Shown here one piece after another: positions 36,601 to 50,950 of a stretch of DNA of 64,000 bases. The DNA is from Puffinus mauretanicus (Eukaryota > Chordata > Aves > Procellariiformes > Procellariidae). Location: contig JAJKFH010000028.1 of NCBI GenBank assembly GCA_023333565.1, positions 1 to 64,000 on the forward strand, written 5' to 3'. Every line of letters starts with the position of its first letter. Within the stretch, counting starts at the first letter, position 1. The notes under the pieces were generated by a model, which was not told the origin of the DNA, made no database searches, and worked only from the letters and a program-made list of their open reading frames with translations. The position numbers and the translations under genes are program-made.

Positions 36601-39600
36601 CAAAAATAATATCTAAGTGACAATTTCCATATCCTCTTTGATGGTAATTTCACACTGAACAAAAGATCTCAAGCAAAGCAATGTCCCTTCTTCAGGAAAG
36701 GAGACTTGAACATGTATTTTTATTTTATTTTCTCTTTTCTCATGTCTCCCTGTGCACAGTTGCACTAGTCAGTCTGTTGCAGTCAGTTCTGCATCTTGGA
36801 GGTCAAAAGGACCTCGGTATTTAGAAAATCGTCCTGCTGTAAGTAGTGCCAAGCCTGACATGTTGAGGCCGGCAAGAGAATCCCACGCGGAACTGCTGTG
36901 TGCAGTTTCTAAATACTCAGTTGGAGAGCTAGGAATTAAATAGTAGATGCAAATTGAGCTTTTTATTCCCTTTTTTCCTAAGCTGTGAAGGAGTGGACAA
37001 ATAACTTTTTTCTAATGAACAAAGCAAAAAAACGCAATAGATTTTGTGCTTTCTATTAAGCTTTAGAGGTGGGCACGTCGGTAAGAGGATGTAAACCACA
37101 AGCAGGATGCTTCTCTGGTCCCTTACAAACATCCAACAACATGCATTATCAATGTATTTCAGATGAGACATCCTCAGACTCTCTACTTCTGTGGCCATTT
37201 CTAGATGTCTCTTTCCTCTGCAAAGGCAAGACCTGCATGAGTAGTAACAAAACTCTAAAGTTTTCTCTTGCTACACTGGAGAGGGAAATAAACTTCTATT
37301 TATTCCTCTAATGATGGTTCTACAACAGAAGAAAGCAGTGGTAAAGTAACGTTTCCGTTACGTTGGTAGGACCGAAGTATACTTCTCAGTCGTTAAATGA
37401 GGCAGCAGTTAACCTGACTACAGGGCACAGATTAAAACCTCCACACATTGGTGTACATGTATGTGTAAAAGCTTGTATTCATGAATGTTTTTAGAGCAAA
37501 GAGCTGGGGATATCACATAGATTAGCTTATATAAATGCACAGATATAAATTAAATGCAGTGTGTAGTTTAACAGTACCAGTTTTATAAGAGTGAAGTAGA
37601 ACTCCTCTACTTCAGAGAAGTCATATTATTGTTTCTTTTACAATAGCTAGTTCACGGGGAGATACATCTGTGTTGAATAACTGTTGATTCACATCCCTTC
37701 TGGGATACCTGGATTGTACAAAAATGCATAAAGTCCCCTGTGAAGGTATTCCTGGCATTGCCAGTGGCACAATAGTTTCCAGTTTCAAAATCAGTCTCTT
37801 CGCAGTGTGTGACTGCTTTCCTTTGTAATGCATGATCAGACTTTCAAGGATCAACATCGCTGTGTTTCATATATTACAGAACACGTATTTGTCAGACAGC
37901 ATACAGAATAAAGAACACGAAGTATGATTGCATTTCTAACATTTATTTAATCAAAGAATGCGGAAATAAATCCAGACAGTAAAAAAAGGCCGTGAAAGTT
38001 GTGACTGGTCTTTCCAAGTAGTCTGGGTATAAAAGTTTCACTAAGTTCTTCATATGGCAAAGTAGTAAATGTTAAAAGCCATAAAGAAGGGACTCAACTG
38101 TTGCTATGTGTTATTTTCAGTTCTTGTTATGTTAATGAACTCTTTTTCCATCAGTAAACTGCTGCTGAGAGACACATCAATCACTTGCATCAAGGTGTCA
38201 TGCACACCTGTATTCTGCATGATGATTATGTATAATTTTTTTACAGTATTCCAGTTTTTTCTATCTAATATCCCCAGCATATTAGCAAAATGTTGTTGAA
38301 ATACCACAAACAATTCTTGCTTGTTTAACAGAGGAGGTAAACATGCCTAACTTTCTACATACAGGCAATCCAGTTTGACTCCTTTTTTATGACAGGTTAT
38401 CACGGAGCATTAAACCATTCAGTACACAAAACACAGAGGTAGAGGGAGGACTTTCAATGATTTCATTTTATTCCTTCCCTTCCCATCCAGAAAGAAAGGA
38501 TAATCTTGTAGTTAAAATATATATATCCACATAGATGTAAAGTGAGGAGAACTGAGGAAAATGCCCAGCTTTGAGGCAGAATTCCAGTATGAAGATGATT
38601 TAATTTCTCCGCCTCAGTTCCTGATCTGTAAACTGGACATAATTGTCCTTTTCTCAGATCTCTTGTCTCTATTTAAACTGTAAATTTTTTGTGGTAAGAA
38701 CTATCTCTTGCTTTTTGTTTATACAGGATCTCCCATAATCAAATTGTGATTTGGCTGAGTTTTTTATTAAAATGCAAACAATAAGTAATAATAGGCATGG
38801 GATCTCATTGCAAATTAAAAAAGCCTTAAGGCAGGCTGAAATTTATTAACCCCTGGAGGCAAAGATTGCCAGAGTATACAGGTCTTTGGCCATATTTGTA
38901 GATGTGGTACGCATTTGTGTGTGGAAGTGAAAAGTGAGGAGTGGCAGTCAGTCATATAGCTCAAGCAATGCTTATTTTATTCAAATTTTACTTATTTCTT
39001 TACACAGGCATTGTTAGCTGGTGGATTTAAAGCCACTAGTTTTCAGATTTTCATCCTCAACTGAAAGAAACTAAATATGCTGCATAATCAGGCATAAATC
39101 AAGAAAAGGGTACTGATTTACCAACAGAGAGAGCTGAATGGTCTGTGCAATCGTGTCTGAATTATTATAATAATGCAGGACTTCAGTTAGTCAGAATTAA
39201 AGTGGGTGACTAGCACAAAACTTTCGGTATGCTTTTTAGCACATTAAAGAACTTCTTTAGAACAGTTAGTTGGAGAGCCAACATTATTCTCAATTTAATA
39301 TTAAATAGCGAACTGAAGTTAATTTGAGACGGAATGGCTGAGCCGCCAATTTAATAATAATTGCAGTATAATTAAATTCAACATCCTAGGGGGAGATATA
39401 GAACCAAAAGGCAACACAGAAGAAGGCTAAGCTTTAGAGGAAGTGATTTCAATAAAACGAGATAGTTAGTCAGAGAGACCCTGAGGTTAAAAGTTAGAAA
39501 GAAAAAAACCTAGAGACATGTTCTGGATGTTACTTGAGAGAACACCAGCAGTTCCTTAGAAGTCAGTGTGCCACTGAACAGAAAGGAAGGGTAAGATGGG

Positions 39601-42600
39601 ATGCTTAACAACTAAAGTGAAAAATGCTTTTCAAACAAAAAGACATGGAAATTTGAAAAATTCTCATGAAGTAAATAGTAAGGAATGTAAATTTCAGCAA
39701 GCATGGTTCAAGGGAAAATTAGAAGGGTGAGAGTGGATTTTCAAGATTATGTGGGCAAAAGTAGAAAACTAAACCAGTTCTTTTAAGTTTATTAAAAACA
39801 GCCTGTAAAATAATTTGGAGGGTTAGGAAAGCTAAACTGAGAAAATTCCATTGTTTAAAAATTAGGACTAACCCATAAAATACTTAACTGTCATGACAAA
39901 CATAACAATAGAGAAGAGGGTCTGGACTATTGCAGGTTGTTCAGCGGGGACATCTGTGCAGTGCGTTAATGTGTATAATTGTGATCCAGAACACCGGTTA
40001 AGGTAAAATTAAAAGCAGAAGGGAAGATTAAAGGGGTCAGTCTGACTTCCTGGCTTTCTCAGACCACGAAGTGTCGCCCATTTCTCTGTCAAGTCAAAAG
40101 CTAGCTTCTGAAAAGGGGAGTCTGTGCTATTTCAGAGCAGTGGTGATCAGTACCTTGTCACATCCAGCTCTCCTACTTCAGTGAAAAGGGAAGAACAAAA
40201 AGCATAAGCCAAACTTCTGTTCTTAATTGCTCCTGGACTCCGAAAGGCAACCAACAGAAGGCATTAAGGATGATATTTTATTATGACTGGTGCCATTGTG
40301 CAGGGTTACGAGTGTTGCAAGAACCTTGAGGGCAGTGCAAGCAACCTGCTTCTCCCTAGGGCGAAAGAAGGAAAGAAGCAGAAGAAACTGGGCTCCAGTG
40401 CACACAAGCAGATTTTTTTCTCAAAGCGGATAAAAGCATAACTTTTAAAAAAGCCATGGTCTCACTTTAACGACTGGCAGCCAGTAGTAAGCCCATGACC
40501 TCTTCTTGGTGAGTGAGTTCAGAGTTTAATAATCCTGACTGCTGGAAGATAGCGTGTGGTGTTGAATACTTCTCAGTTTCAACAATATAACTTTAACCTC
40601 CAGCTATTGGATCTTCTTGTGCTCCAGTAAGACTGGCAAGCCCTTTATGATCGAAGGTTTTCATGTATGTGAGTGCCTATATCCACACACTGAATCATTT
40701 TATACGTTTGCTGTTATAAGCTGGATGTTTAGTATCATAAATACTCGGTTCATAACTTGTGTTGTTGAGCAGCTCAGTCATTTTCTGTAATCGTCCTTGG
40801 GAAATTCCAGTATTTCCAGAGCTGACTGCAGTATTCTAATTGTGGGCATACCGCTGTTTGGTTTGCACATCTATCACTAAAATTTGTAATCCTTCCTAAT
40901 ATATAAACAAATCTATATTAATATAATTACTGCATAAATTAATATATACACAAATTTAAAAAAAAAAAGGTTGACAAAACACACCATCTATGAAAAACGC
41001 TACTTAATTGTTCACATGATGTATAAATCCAGAGCTCAAACTAACCAACTTTTCTGACACAAGCATTTTGTATTTAATCTTCTCATGTTGTTTGCAGTGG
41101 TGCTGACTTGTGATGGCTTATTTTGGTATACGCTCGCTGTATTTGTGAAACGGGGATTTAAGGAAGTTTGCTCCTTAGCTATCCAAAAAATATTGCTCAA
41201 TTTGAAATTATTTATGATAACACAGGAAAATAAGCTTGTGTAAGACTTGCATAATAAACAGGGTGGAAAATGGTATGGAAAATTTTATAACCTCGTTATG
41301 AAAAATGAGTGTTATGGCCTCATCTGGCTTCTGTGCGCAGTAATGGTCACCTCAGCCGCAAAAAAAAGGGTACTTCTGCATGAACAGCAAGAAAGATGAC
41401 AAGAGAAACTAAGTAAGTGACATTGAAGAAATTAAAGCTAATTACACAGGTAATTTTATTTCCTTCTCAACTCTTGCGTTCTCCAAAACTGTCCTATTCC
41501 TGTGTTTTGGTTTAGAGAACCAATAGAAAGACTACTTCCCTTGCAGAAGTAATAACTGTGAAACAATGTTATTTGTGTCATAACTAGAATTAAACTTTTT
41601 TAAAAATCAAAATTGAGTGGTTAAAATGAAGATTTATTCTTGGTTACCATAGTGTTTTCACCTACTCAGTAGTTAATGATAGGAAAGAGAATCAGTCCTT
41701 TGGGTTCAAAGGGAATAAATTTGTGGGCGTAGAGGTGGGACGAGTATGAAGTTGGTCATAAATTATAATCAGTGGATTCGGATGAGAGAGGCTGCAGCTT
41801 TATAGAAAGTCGAGCAATGCAAGAATCGGTGTTTATCAATTAAAACATGATTTTCAAGGCTATTCACAAGAAAAGAGGTACTGAATAAAATTTTAAAATA
41901 GTGAAGGCAGGAATAAAAGGAAAAAATTTCTCACCATGTACGTTTAGGATGCTCTGCCATTTGAAGAGTGAAAGAGTGCAAGATGTCAGAAGGGGTTTGA
42001 CATTATAAAGTTATGTTTAGATCTGGTATTTCAGAGATGAGGCAAACATCTAACATTAGAAAACCAGGATGAAGTACAATGCCATGATCAACGTACTTCA
42101 CTTCTGCTTTCAGCTTGCTTTCACATTTTTTGTCCCCTTTAGAGAGAGGATAGGGTTCTGTTTCTCCAGCAGTATTGGTAGGCAGCAAAAGGCTAACATC
42201 TGGCTAAATACGCTTTTTATGATCACAGCGATGTAAGCTTTTTGTGCTGTAGTCTTTGTGTTGAAGGTTTCTCTGTGTCTTGGTCCAGCTCTTGAAATGG
42301 CACTGCCCAGTTATAAGTGATGAAAATGTTATTTTAACCAGATGGGTCTCTTCTCTCCTCTCCTGTTTTCTCTCGTTTTACAAAGACTTATTTCTCCTTT
42401 TCCTTATTCTCCCCACTTGCTGCTTGACCCTCTATCATGGCTACACTTTCTGTCATTTATTTATCTCCAGTCAGCTGCATCTCTCCTTGGTCTTAGTCCC
42501 GTATTTTACCATTGTCGTATTCCTCAGATGCATATCAGGCATCCGATACTCAATAAAATCTTTTTTTGCCTAAAGTCTTTCAACCACATCTCTAAGACAA

Positions 42601-45600
42601 TGTCGTAAGTACCTGCTGCTAGATTAATTTTTCAGAACTAGAGAGGGTTTTTTTTAAAAGGTCGTGGAGTATGGCATTTAAAAAAATTAAATGCCAGATG
42701 CACCAGAGGGCACGTATGGTTTGTACTTCTACTATTAAACTTAAAATTTTCAAAAAAGTTGTATTTGTTCAATAGGCATTCTGTTAATATTATCTAAAAG
42801 TGGTTGTACATTAGCTTTGTGTACTGTAGAAGCAGGACTTACTTTAAGATGTGGTATAACTCCACTTGTTTTATCACAGTTAAGTTTGTTGGGTTACGAT
42901 CATTATAGTGTATTTGTGTGGAAGAGTACAGTTTTCAAACTCCAACTATTGTAAGTTTGAATTACCAGAGATTTTTTATAGAAGAGTGAGCTCTCACTCA
43001 CAAAAATGATTTTCTATTTAATTTAAAAAAGAGGTACAAAATAATTTATTAACTTAAAATATATATATAGTAGTATCAAATAATAAATATGGATTTCAAC
43101 ATCAGATTCAAATAATATATTTGGTTTGGGAATGTTTTGGCATCTTAATTCATAAACATGTAAGGGCTTATTTGGTAGTAAAATAAACTTTATGATAATT
43201 ATCACTACACTTTTATTGAAGCAAATTTTAAAGGAAAATGTTGTTTAATTACATGCAAGCATTCCCTATCATTGCTGTCAATTTAGATTACTTTTACTAT
43301 GGATATAATTTTTAAAAGTGGAGAACTACTTCATTCTGAAAAAACATTGTGATGGAAGAATATGCTTTTTTTTTCTGTGCTATTCGATTTTATTTCATTA
43401 AAATATTTCATGGTCATGCCATATCAAATCCTGTTAAAATTTCAAAATCCTAAAAATATAGTTTTGACCTTTTCTAATAAGTAGCATCCAACCTACCTAT
43501 CGTATGACATTTTATAACACACACAAGTGACATCTGTTTACAAATTATGTAGAGAAATAGGGAGTAAAAATACGAAGCTTCTACAATGAAGGAATAGAAG
43601 TTACTCTGTTGTTAATTTCTATTCTGACAGATTTACACTAGATAAGCAAAATAAATAGTTTCATTCACTTTCTTAATAAGCTTTTCAGAGCAAGTTGCTC
43701 AAGAATTGCAACTGAGAAAATGCTCTCTCTTGAAAATACTGAAAAACATGGTGTTCCCTGGCCAGCATACGATGTTTACAGTAAGTAACGGTGGAGCAAA
43801 GGATATTCTGAAGTCTGTCGAGGGCAGCAACATGTGCTCTCAGGAGTTGTCTTTTCCTTTCTCCTCCAAGAGAAGAAAACGCCAGTACTTGGTAGAGTTT
43901 CAACATAAGTGTGAATGCACATGTTAGCTTGACATCTGACACTAATACTGTCCATAATTTGCATACGGGAAGCACATTTCCCTTCTTTCAAAAAAAGATT
44001 TCTGGTATGTCTGGTACAAATTTTCTTCCTTCCAACTTTCTTGTACTTTCTTGTACCCTTATGATAAGATCAAGTGCTTTTTGGATCATTTCTATTTAAT
44101 ACAGAACCAGCTTTGGTTTGGGATTATGTTTTCCAGAAAGGATTCTGAACAGTTATTCCAAATAGTACATGTGTTATGGGAAATAACTACACAGTGAGCT
44201 AGATTTCAAATATTAGATGTTCCAGAGTTTTTTAAAAGATGAGAGTAATTTTGACGTTTATAGGCTAGGGGAGTAATTGATTGGACTTTGAATGGTGAAG
44301 GAGGTGGTTAATTTTCTAGAAACTCTACATGCAGTGCTTGATAGTGGTGGTGGCTTAGCCTATTAAATTATTAATGGTTGGAGGGCTTGAGTGTTCTCAG
44401 CGTTCAAGTCTGCCTGTGTACACACCACGGGATGCTCTTCGTGGAGAGCCTAAACTAAGAGAAGGCGTGGAAAGGTTGTGATACCGGAGTACGGCCATCT
44501 AATTTTAGCTAAGGTTCATTTTTAATGCCCACTGTAGAAAAATAAGTTTTCTAGTTTTACTGTGATACAATTTTTCATTTTTTTCATTTAGCCCATTCAC
44601 TGATGAGTTGCTTGTGCCAACAGTTGATATATCTTAAAACTTTATCTCTTATAAAGATAAAATATGATAATATTTTCTGATCAGAGTCATTCCTTGACAT
44701 ACTTATTCCGGTGCAGCAGTGCACCAGATTTTTCTTAACTGTCCAGAGAAGTGTCTGATCATTTTGTTTTCTTATGAAAATGTTCATATTTTAAGATATT
44801 TCTGCATTTTAAATTATTCTTTTATATTTGATACTTGCAACGTGCTTTGAATGGAAAAGAAATAGTGAGATTTCTAGTCAGGGGAAGGACTTTTTTGTTT
44901 TTCTTTAAGGCAGTATTCATGCACAGACTCTTTGCATAATTGCAATTGATATTTAAGGTAACTGCAGACAGTGTCTTCAAGAGTAAGTCTCTTCCAGAAC
45001 AGAGGTGAGGTGGTGCAGTGTGAGTGACGGAAAGAAAGAAAACATGCTTGATTATGGTTGTTTGGATCATTTATGAGAAATTCTACTTTAGTACAGGCTC
45101 GAGTACGTTAGTTCTCGTTAGTACCAGGATTTTACGGCAGGGATTTTTGCTGTTGCTAATTATTTACACATCGTACAGTAATTTTAGATTTTTTTTTTTC
45201 CTCAGAAGAACGAAAGTAGGCATCATTTTGTGTTTTGTATCTTATCTTTGAGAAAGAAGTAATAATTTATTTAATTAGAGTTTATTTTCTGTTAATATGT
45301 AAAATACTCATATTTAGTGTAGAATCAATTTGTTGATTGTTGGGATTTCCAGCACTAGCTGTAATCTTTTTTTAGCTAATAACATCATAGATTTATATTG
45401 AAATTCAAGGACATTCTCTGGATTTTGGAACCTCACAATTCTTAAGCGACTCCCTTTCTCTGAAATTGAATTTTCTGCTTCTCTATATATAGTTATTACA
45501 TGCCTAGAAAACTTTTTGTTCTGAAATACTTTCCACTGACCTGCACCACAAGCGATCACTCTAAAATGACCAGATGCCATCTCTTAGCATTGTGGATGAA

Positions 45601-47198
45601 CTGTGACGTCAAGGTAAATGCTTGTCTATTGTTGAACATGATTGCCTTTTCCTTTTTTTTTTTCCAGTTTTGTTCAAGTACAGTTTGTTCTCTTGGGTCC
45701 TTGCAACCGAGCAGAGGTTTTCTGGGACCAAAAAAAATAAGCTCTCCTACGTACAGGTCTGCTGCAGTTACACTGGGTCATGACAATAAGCAAGTCGTTT
45801 CAGTGTAGTTAAGTTTCAAGTGTGTTTGACCACTTGGTGCAGTTTATATTTTGTTGCATACTACTTCAGGAGGCATCAGCCAGCTTTTGCACATCGTGGG
45901 CTGCTCGCCATGGCAGCAGACAGATTGCATGTCCCACATCTCTGTGCAACGCCTTGATGCAGTTAACGTGTTGTGTGCCTTTATCAACTGATTATACGCG
46001 GCTGTGGATTTGAAAAATATGTACGTGACTGTACATGTTTATCAGATCACGAGTGTTCAGAATTAAGTAGGAGAAGATTTATATGTGTGATGTAAATACA
46101 AAGCAGTAACAACACTTGCTTGAACAATAAAGTCAGGAGATGGGCATCTTCCAGTTCTTAATCTAAAAATACTTGCAATGTGCACTCAACATACGGTTTC
46201 AGAAAGAGATAATGTGATAAAAAGGGTTGGATGTGGGGCTGGGGATTCCCTGGCTGCACCTCGTGTTGCCATTGTTCTGCATGTGAACTTTTTTCCCCAA
46301 ACCTGCTGTATCTTTTTTGTGCCTCTGTAAAATGGGGAAGTGAATATTAACACCTCTAAAGGCGCTTGGAATTTTTACTGTTCTTAAATATTAAAGAACA
46401 CACATTATTAGCATTATACATAAGCATTATGGGAAACAATCTAATTTGAGTACTAACTTGCAAGAAAAAGTGCTTGGGTTTAATTTTCAAAAAACATCTT
46501 ACCTTACTTGTCTCAGTCTTTTGTTTTCTTTTTCTCTGTTCTGCACTACTGGAACCAGGATTTGACATTAATGTTTTGCGGCAGCTTTTCAGCCAGGGTA
46601 ACTCGGTGTAGCTTGATCAAAGTCAAAAGAAATACAACAATATTTACAGTTCTGTTTGCTAGGAATTTATCTGGAGTTATTTTGGTCATAAAAGCCTATG
46701 ACCATATTGCACAAGACTGTTACAAAATAGTGTAGTATGTGAACACTAGTGTGGTGTGTGGAAGACTGCCATGTTAATTTTTGTTTAATTTCATACAGGT
46801 GTTTTGCTTCAGAAGATGTCAAAGTAAAAAATACATTCGCTGTCTCAAAATGCTCCATCTTAAATTGGTTCTGCCAGTATTCCTAATGTCCATCATGAAA
46901 ATAATTATGGTTAATAAATGGCCATATAAGCCTGATTAGATCTCCACCACCACTTAATGGTCAAACCTTCTCCCACTGTTGCAGTTATCATACTAGTGTT
47001 TTTCTAATTCTCTTCCATCTCAAATTAATTTTATTTAGACTGAATGGTCAGAGTTTTCACAGTGTCCCAGGTGGGCTCTCACCAATCCTTTCTGGATTGA
47101 CATCCATGTTTTCCTATGCTTACCAAAATTACTTAAAATTTTAGATTCATGTTTGCTTTCATGATCTCATAATCCATCTTTATTATTATATATTTATC
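33681..47198 (+). other. Intron 4, fourth segment
   Basis: Long AT-rich intronic stretch with no gene, RNA or named repeat that I can support. It contains short A- and T-homopolymers (about 34400, 34980, 36472 and 40957) and a perfect 10-bp hairpin at 42672-42696. Open frames of up to 143 codons (33950-34381, minus) have no recognisable domain. Confidence 0.65.
42672..42696. repeat. Perfect 10-bp inverted repeat, 5-nt loop
   Basis: TGGCATTTAA and TTAAATGCCA are separated by five A residues. No target duplication or transposon context is visible. Confidence 0.8.
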
Positions 47199-47712
47199 GT
47201 AGAATCATAGAATAGTTTGGGCTGGAAGGGACCTTTAAAGGTCATCTAGTCCAACCCCCCTGCTGTGGGCAGGGACATCTTCCACTAGATCAGGTTGCTC
47301 AGAGCCCCGTCCAACCTGACCTTGAATGTTCCCAGGGATGAGGCATCTACCACCTCTCTGGGCAACCTGTGCCAGTGTTTCACCACCCTCATTCTAAAAA
47401 ATTTTTTCCTTATATTTAGTTTAAATCTACCCTCTTTTGGTTTAAAACCATTCCCCCTTGTCCTGTACCAACAGACCCTGCTAAAAAGTCTGTCCCCATC
47501 TTTCCTATAAGCCCCCTTTAAGTACTGAAAGGCCGCAATAAGGTCTCCCCGAAGCCTTCTCTTCTCCAGGCTGAACAACCCCAACTCTCTCAGCCTTTCT
47601 TCATAGGAGAGGTGTTCCACCCCTCTGATCATTTTTGTGGCCCTCCTCTGGACCCGCTCCAATGGGTCCATGTCTTTCTCGTGCTGAGGGTTCCAGAGCT
47701 GGACGCAGCACT
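47199..47712 (-). mobile_element. CR1 LINE, 5'-truncated, with ORF2 C-terminus
   Basis: This is a CR1 retroposon on the minus strand. Its 3' tail (ATTCTATGATTCTACG in element sense) is at about 47199-47214 and its truncated 5' end at about 47712. A frame at 47285-47716 encodes 143 residues typical of the C-terminal end of CR1 ORF2, downstream of the reverse transcriptase core. Recognisable pieces in order are [55 protein letters not shown] and KHWHRLPREVV. The catalytic domains are missing because of truncation, so it is not mobile. The uninterrupted frame and good family match suggest one of the younger CR1 copies here. Its Met start is incidental. It lies antisense to the SSBP gene. Confidence 0.95.
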
Positions 47713-50700
47713 GCATCTATCTTGCTATAGATAGGTTATTTTTTAAAAAAAATTGATTTAAAAAAAAATACATTCTATTAATTTGTAGGTGTGCTTTTCA
47801 TCTTCTAGTTTACACTTGTTACATTTAATCCCTTTGAGGGTCATCCTATCCATCTCTTTCCTCACCAGTGACACTCTGATCCGTCTCTTCTCTACTGAGA
47901 CCTTTCAACTTCATGAAATTGCCAAATTTTATTGGTACACTCCTACTACAACATGATGTCCATAAATGCAATATGAGCCTGTGTATTCACAGAGACGAGC
48001 TTTCGACCATGTTCATGCACATGTGCAGTGTAAACCACAATGCAAAAGTTCTGCTGATTTTCCTGTTTATATTTCTTTATAAACAGACAGTGCTTTTCAT
48101 AGTGGGAAATAATGTGTCACTTCCCACTTCTGTGCTGCCTCTCCTGACTTCCAATTTCCCAGTGTTTTCAAGTGTTTGGTAAAGGGTTTGCACAGGTCAT
48201 CTCTAATTGAGCTAACATGGGCTCAGCCTCCTTAGTTCACAGGCAGGCTTGGGTAGGAAGAGTTGTGACAATTATTTAACCTTTTCTTTTTTTTTAAATT
48301 ATTCGGAAAATTACTTTTTGAGTTATAACTTAAAATTTCGTGAGTAGAGAAAATATTTCGTGTTTTCCCAAGCTGAAAGAAAGGTATCGTGGAATAAAAG
48401 AAAATATAATTCTGACAGAGGCAGCGCTCAGGGCTTTGTCTCTACAGGTTCACTGCATCAGCAGCGACTCCTCATGGTGACTTACTGCTACTCTTCTGCT
48501 TTGGGGAGGGGCATCACTGTCCTGTGTGACAAAGACAAAAATGCGATGAAAGATGTCTGATGGCTGATTGCAGTGAAACTCCTGTTAGAATGTAAATTTT
48601 TCTTTCTCTAAAATTGCTGACATCCTCCTCCTTTAAAAGTCTTAGCCATAACACAGAGTGGCTCCTTAGTATCTCAGTAAACTATATACTTCAAAGCATG
48701 AGTTGTTTATTTAATGATAACATAATTCATTTTATGTACTAGGGGAATCTGAATAGTATGGCATTAATAATCTCTGCATTTAGATCTGTTGCCAGAAAAA
48801 GGTTTATTATTGTGAATTTTATTTTTAATTTAGTTTTCCTGGTATTTATATATAAGAACAAAACAAAGGTGCCGTATGTAATTAATTTATTTCTTAGTCT
48901 TAGACTAAAATGGTGACATTTGCAGGTTTTGACATCTGTCCATCTGTCTACGTGTTTACATTGAACTTAACTCTGATCTGTTTTATAATGTCCACCTACA
49001 ATTTTCACTCAAGATAGATTTTAGCGCAAAATCAAGAGATGAAGTCTTGGTCAGGCTGACATCAAAACTTCCACTTACATCTGTGAGGCCAGAATTTGCA
49101 AGGATTTTGTACTGAATTCTTACAGTCCTGTTCTTATGTAATAAAGTCCTTAAACAAATCTAGTAACAGGGTTTTGAAGCTCTTCCTTTATGATAAATTT
49201 TCATGGCGGAGCCATTTAATCAGTTCCTTTCATTTAATGATGTAAAAACTAAAAAACCATAAACGTGCCTTTGAAGATGATAAAAAGAAAATTCCACTTA
49301 ATGCTTGCAGATTGTGGGAGGTGTAATGGCTAGTGAGATCCCAGTGTCGGATCAGCTGCACTGACAATAGTTGTCGGGGAACGGCTGCCAAAATTGACAT
49401 ATGGTAGGACAAGAGGAATCATTACAGAGTATTAAAGCTTCTTGGGAGCATAACCACTGGAGATTTTTGTGTGCGCTTGGTTTTTCTGGATAGTTTTTGT
49501 TTTTAACTTACACAACTTCTATATAGTTCAAATCTGTTTTTCCTTCATGTACAATAACCAGTAATTTTATTTCTTTAGGTTTTGTAAAAGAAAATAAGAT
49601 ACTTTGGTTCAACAGTAAGTTTCCTTAAGAAATCGTATTTGTTAATTATATAATTTGGAGCTGTAAATCTTAATAGATGTTTTTACGTAGCTCTTTTCTT
49701 TCCAGTGAAATGGGATTTTAAATTCAACTTACTATACCTCGGATGGAATCAATGAAGTTGAAGCCTTCTGTTAGTTTCATGAAAAACTTGAAATACATGA
49801 ATGGGTTTGTTATACTTTGCAGTCAGAAACTCCCCTAGCATTGCTAGTCAGTAAGTTTGATATTTTGTTCAAATGGCAGTTGAGGAATCAAAAAAAAAAA
49901 AATCAGAACAACCTTAAACATAATTCTGCTGCTTCTTCTGTGGCTGAGTTTGGGACTGAGGTTCACAGAGGATGGAAAATACTGTATTTTCAGAAAGGGC
50001 ATCCTGCCCAGAGAGCAGCGGCTGTTGTGCCTGGGTGGCACCTACGATGCCGTCAGGGACCCGGTCAGCGGTGGCGGTGCCTCCAGCACACTTTGCTTTT
50101 GCTGAAACCCCTGAGGTGGCTCCTGTGCTGTTTTCAGATGCTTCGATTTTAATTTGAGGTGTAGCAGAACTATTGAACCGCTTTTTCCTTGTTTTGTTTT
50201 CATGTCAGGTTTTTAAACTTTTTAGCAACATTACTGGAAATGAGATAGGGCTATTTTGAAAGGACAGAGCAAATAATAGGTAGCAAAGAAAAAAAGCACT
50301 CAACTTTCTGTAGTCTTTAGTCTAGCAGTGGAAAGTAGCTGCTTTTCCTTAAATACTGAATGATACTGAATAAACAGAGGGAATTGGTTTTCTGCATTTC
50401 GGCAATTGGTTTTCTGCATTTCAATCATTTTTTCCCATAAGAGTGTATATGAAGCTTCCCGAATTCTTCATGGTGCGCAGATGGCTCTGCACTCTTTGCT
50501 CATACGTTTACCTGTCAATTTACACTTACAGTGTATTCACTGAGTTTAAGGTTCTATTATAACAATTAATTTCCTCCTCTAACTTAAAAAAAAAAAGGCA
50601 ACGTAAATGAAATGCACAGAGAATATGTTTCGTATGCTTTCAGGTAGTATAAATAGTGAAAATAAAATGGGCAAATTATTTGAAAAATCAGTTCTACTAG

Positions 50701-50719
50701 GTGAATTGACTTAAATAAG
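47713..50719 (+). other. Intron 4, fifth segment
   Basis: Intronic DNA with no supported gene. A CpG-containing GC-richer patch lies at about 49960-50150. A 22-bp tandem duplication is at 50379-50422. Confidence 0.7.
50379..50422. repeat. 22-bp tandem duplication, two copies
   Basis: Units 50379-50400 and 50401-50422 (core AATTGGTTTTCTGCATTTC) differ at one position near their start. Confidence 0.85.
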
Positions 50720-50950
50720 GTCTGACTGGAACATAGGAAATTCCGGATAAATATAAGGAAAACCTTTTTTACCACAACTGTGATAAAACACTGGCACAGG
50801 TTGCCCAGAGAAATTGTGGTATCATTTTTTGAGATACTCAGAGCTTGTCTGGACAAGTCCCCGCTCTAGTTGAACTGGCTTTGAGCAGAAGGTTGGAATA
50901 GATGACCTTCAGGGGTCTCTTCCAAGCTAAATTACTTTGTGATACTATAG
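50720..50950 (+). repeat. CR1 LINE 3' end, degraded
   Basis: This 5'-truncated CR1 on the + strand shows 'gaaattccggataaatataagg', then 'cactggcacaggttgcccag', 'tctggacaagtc' and 'ttggaatagatgacctt', and a tail at about 50930-50948. It covers the last part of ORF2 and the 3' UTR. Many changes break the frame, so it is an old copy. Borders are approximate. Confidence 0.9.

Noticed and set aside
44604..44665. Short hairpin (TTTATCT/AGATAAA) near 44.65 kb
   Set aside because: Seven-bp AT-rich stems of this kind are expected by chance in such sequence.
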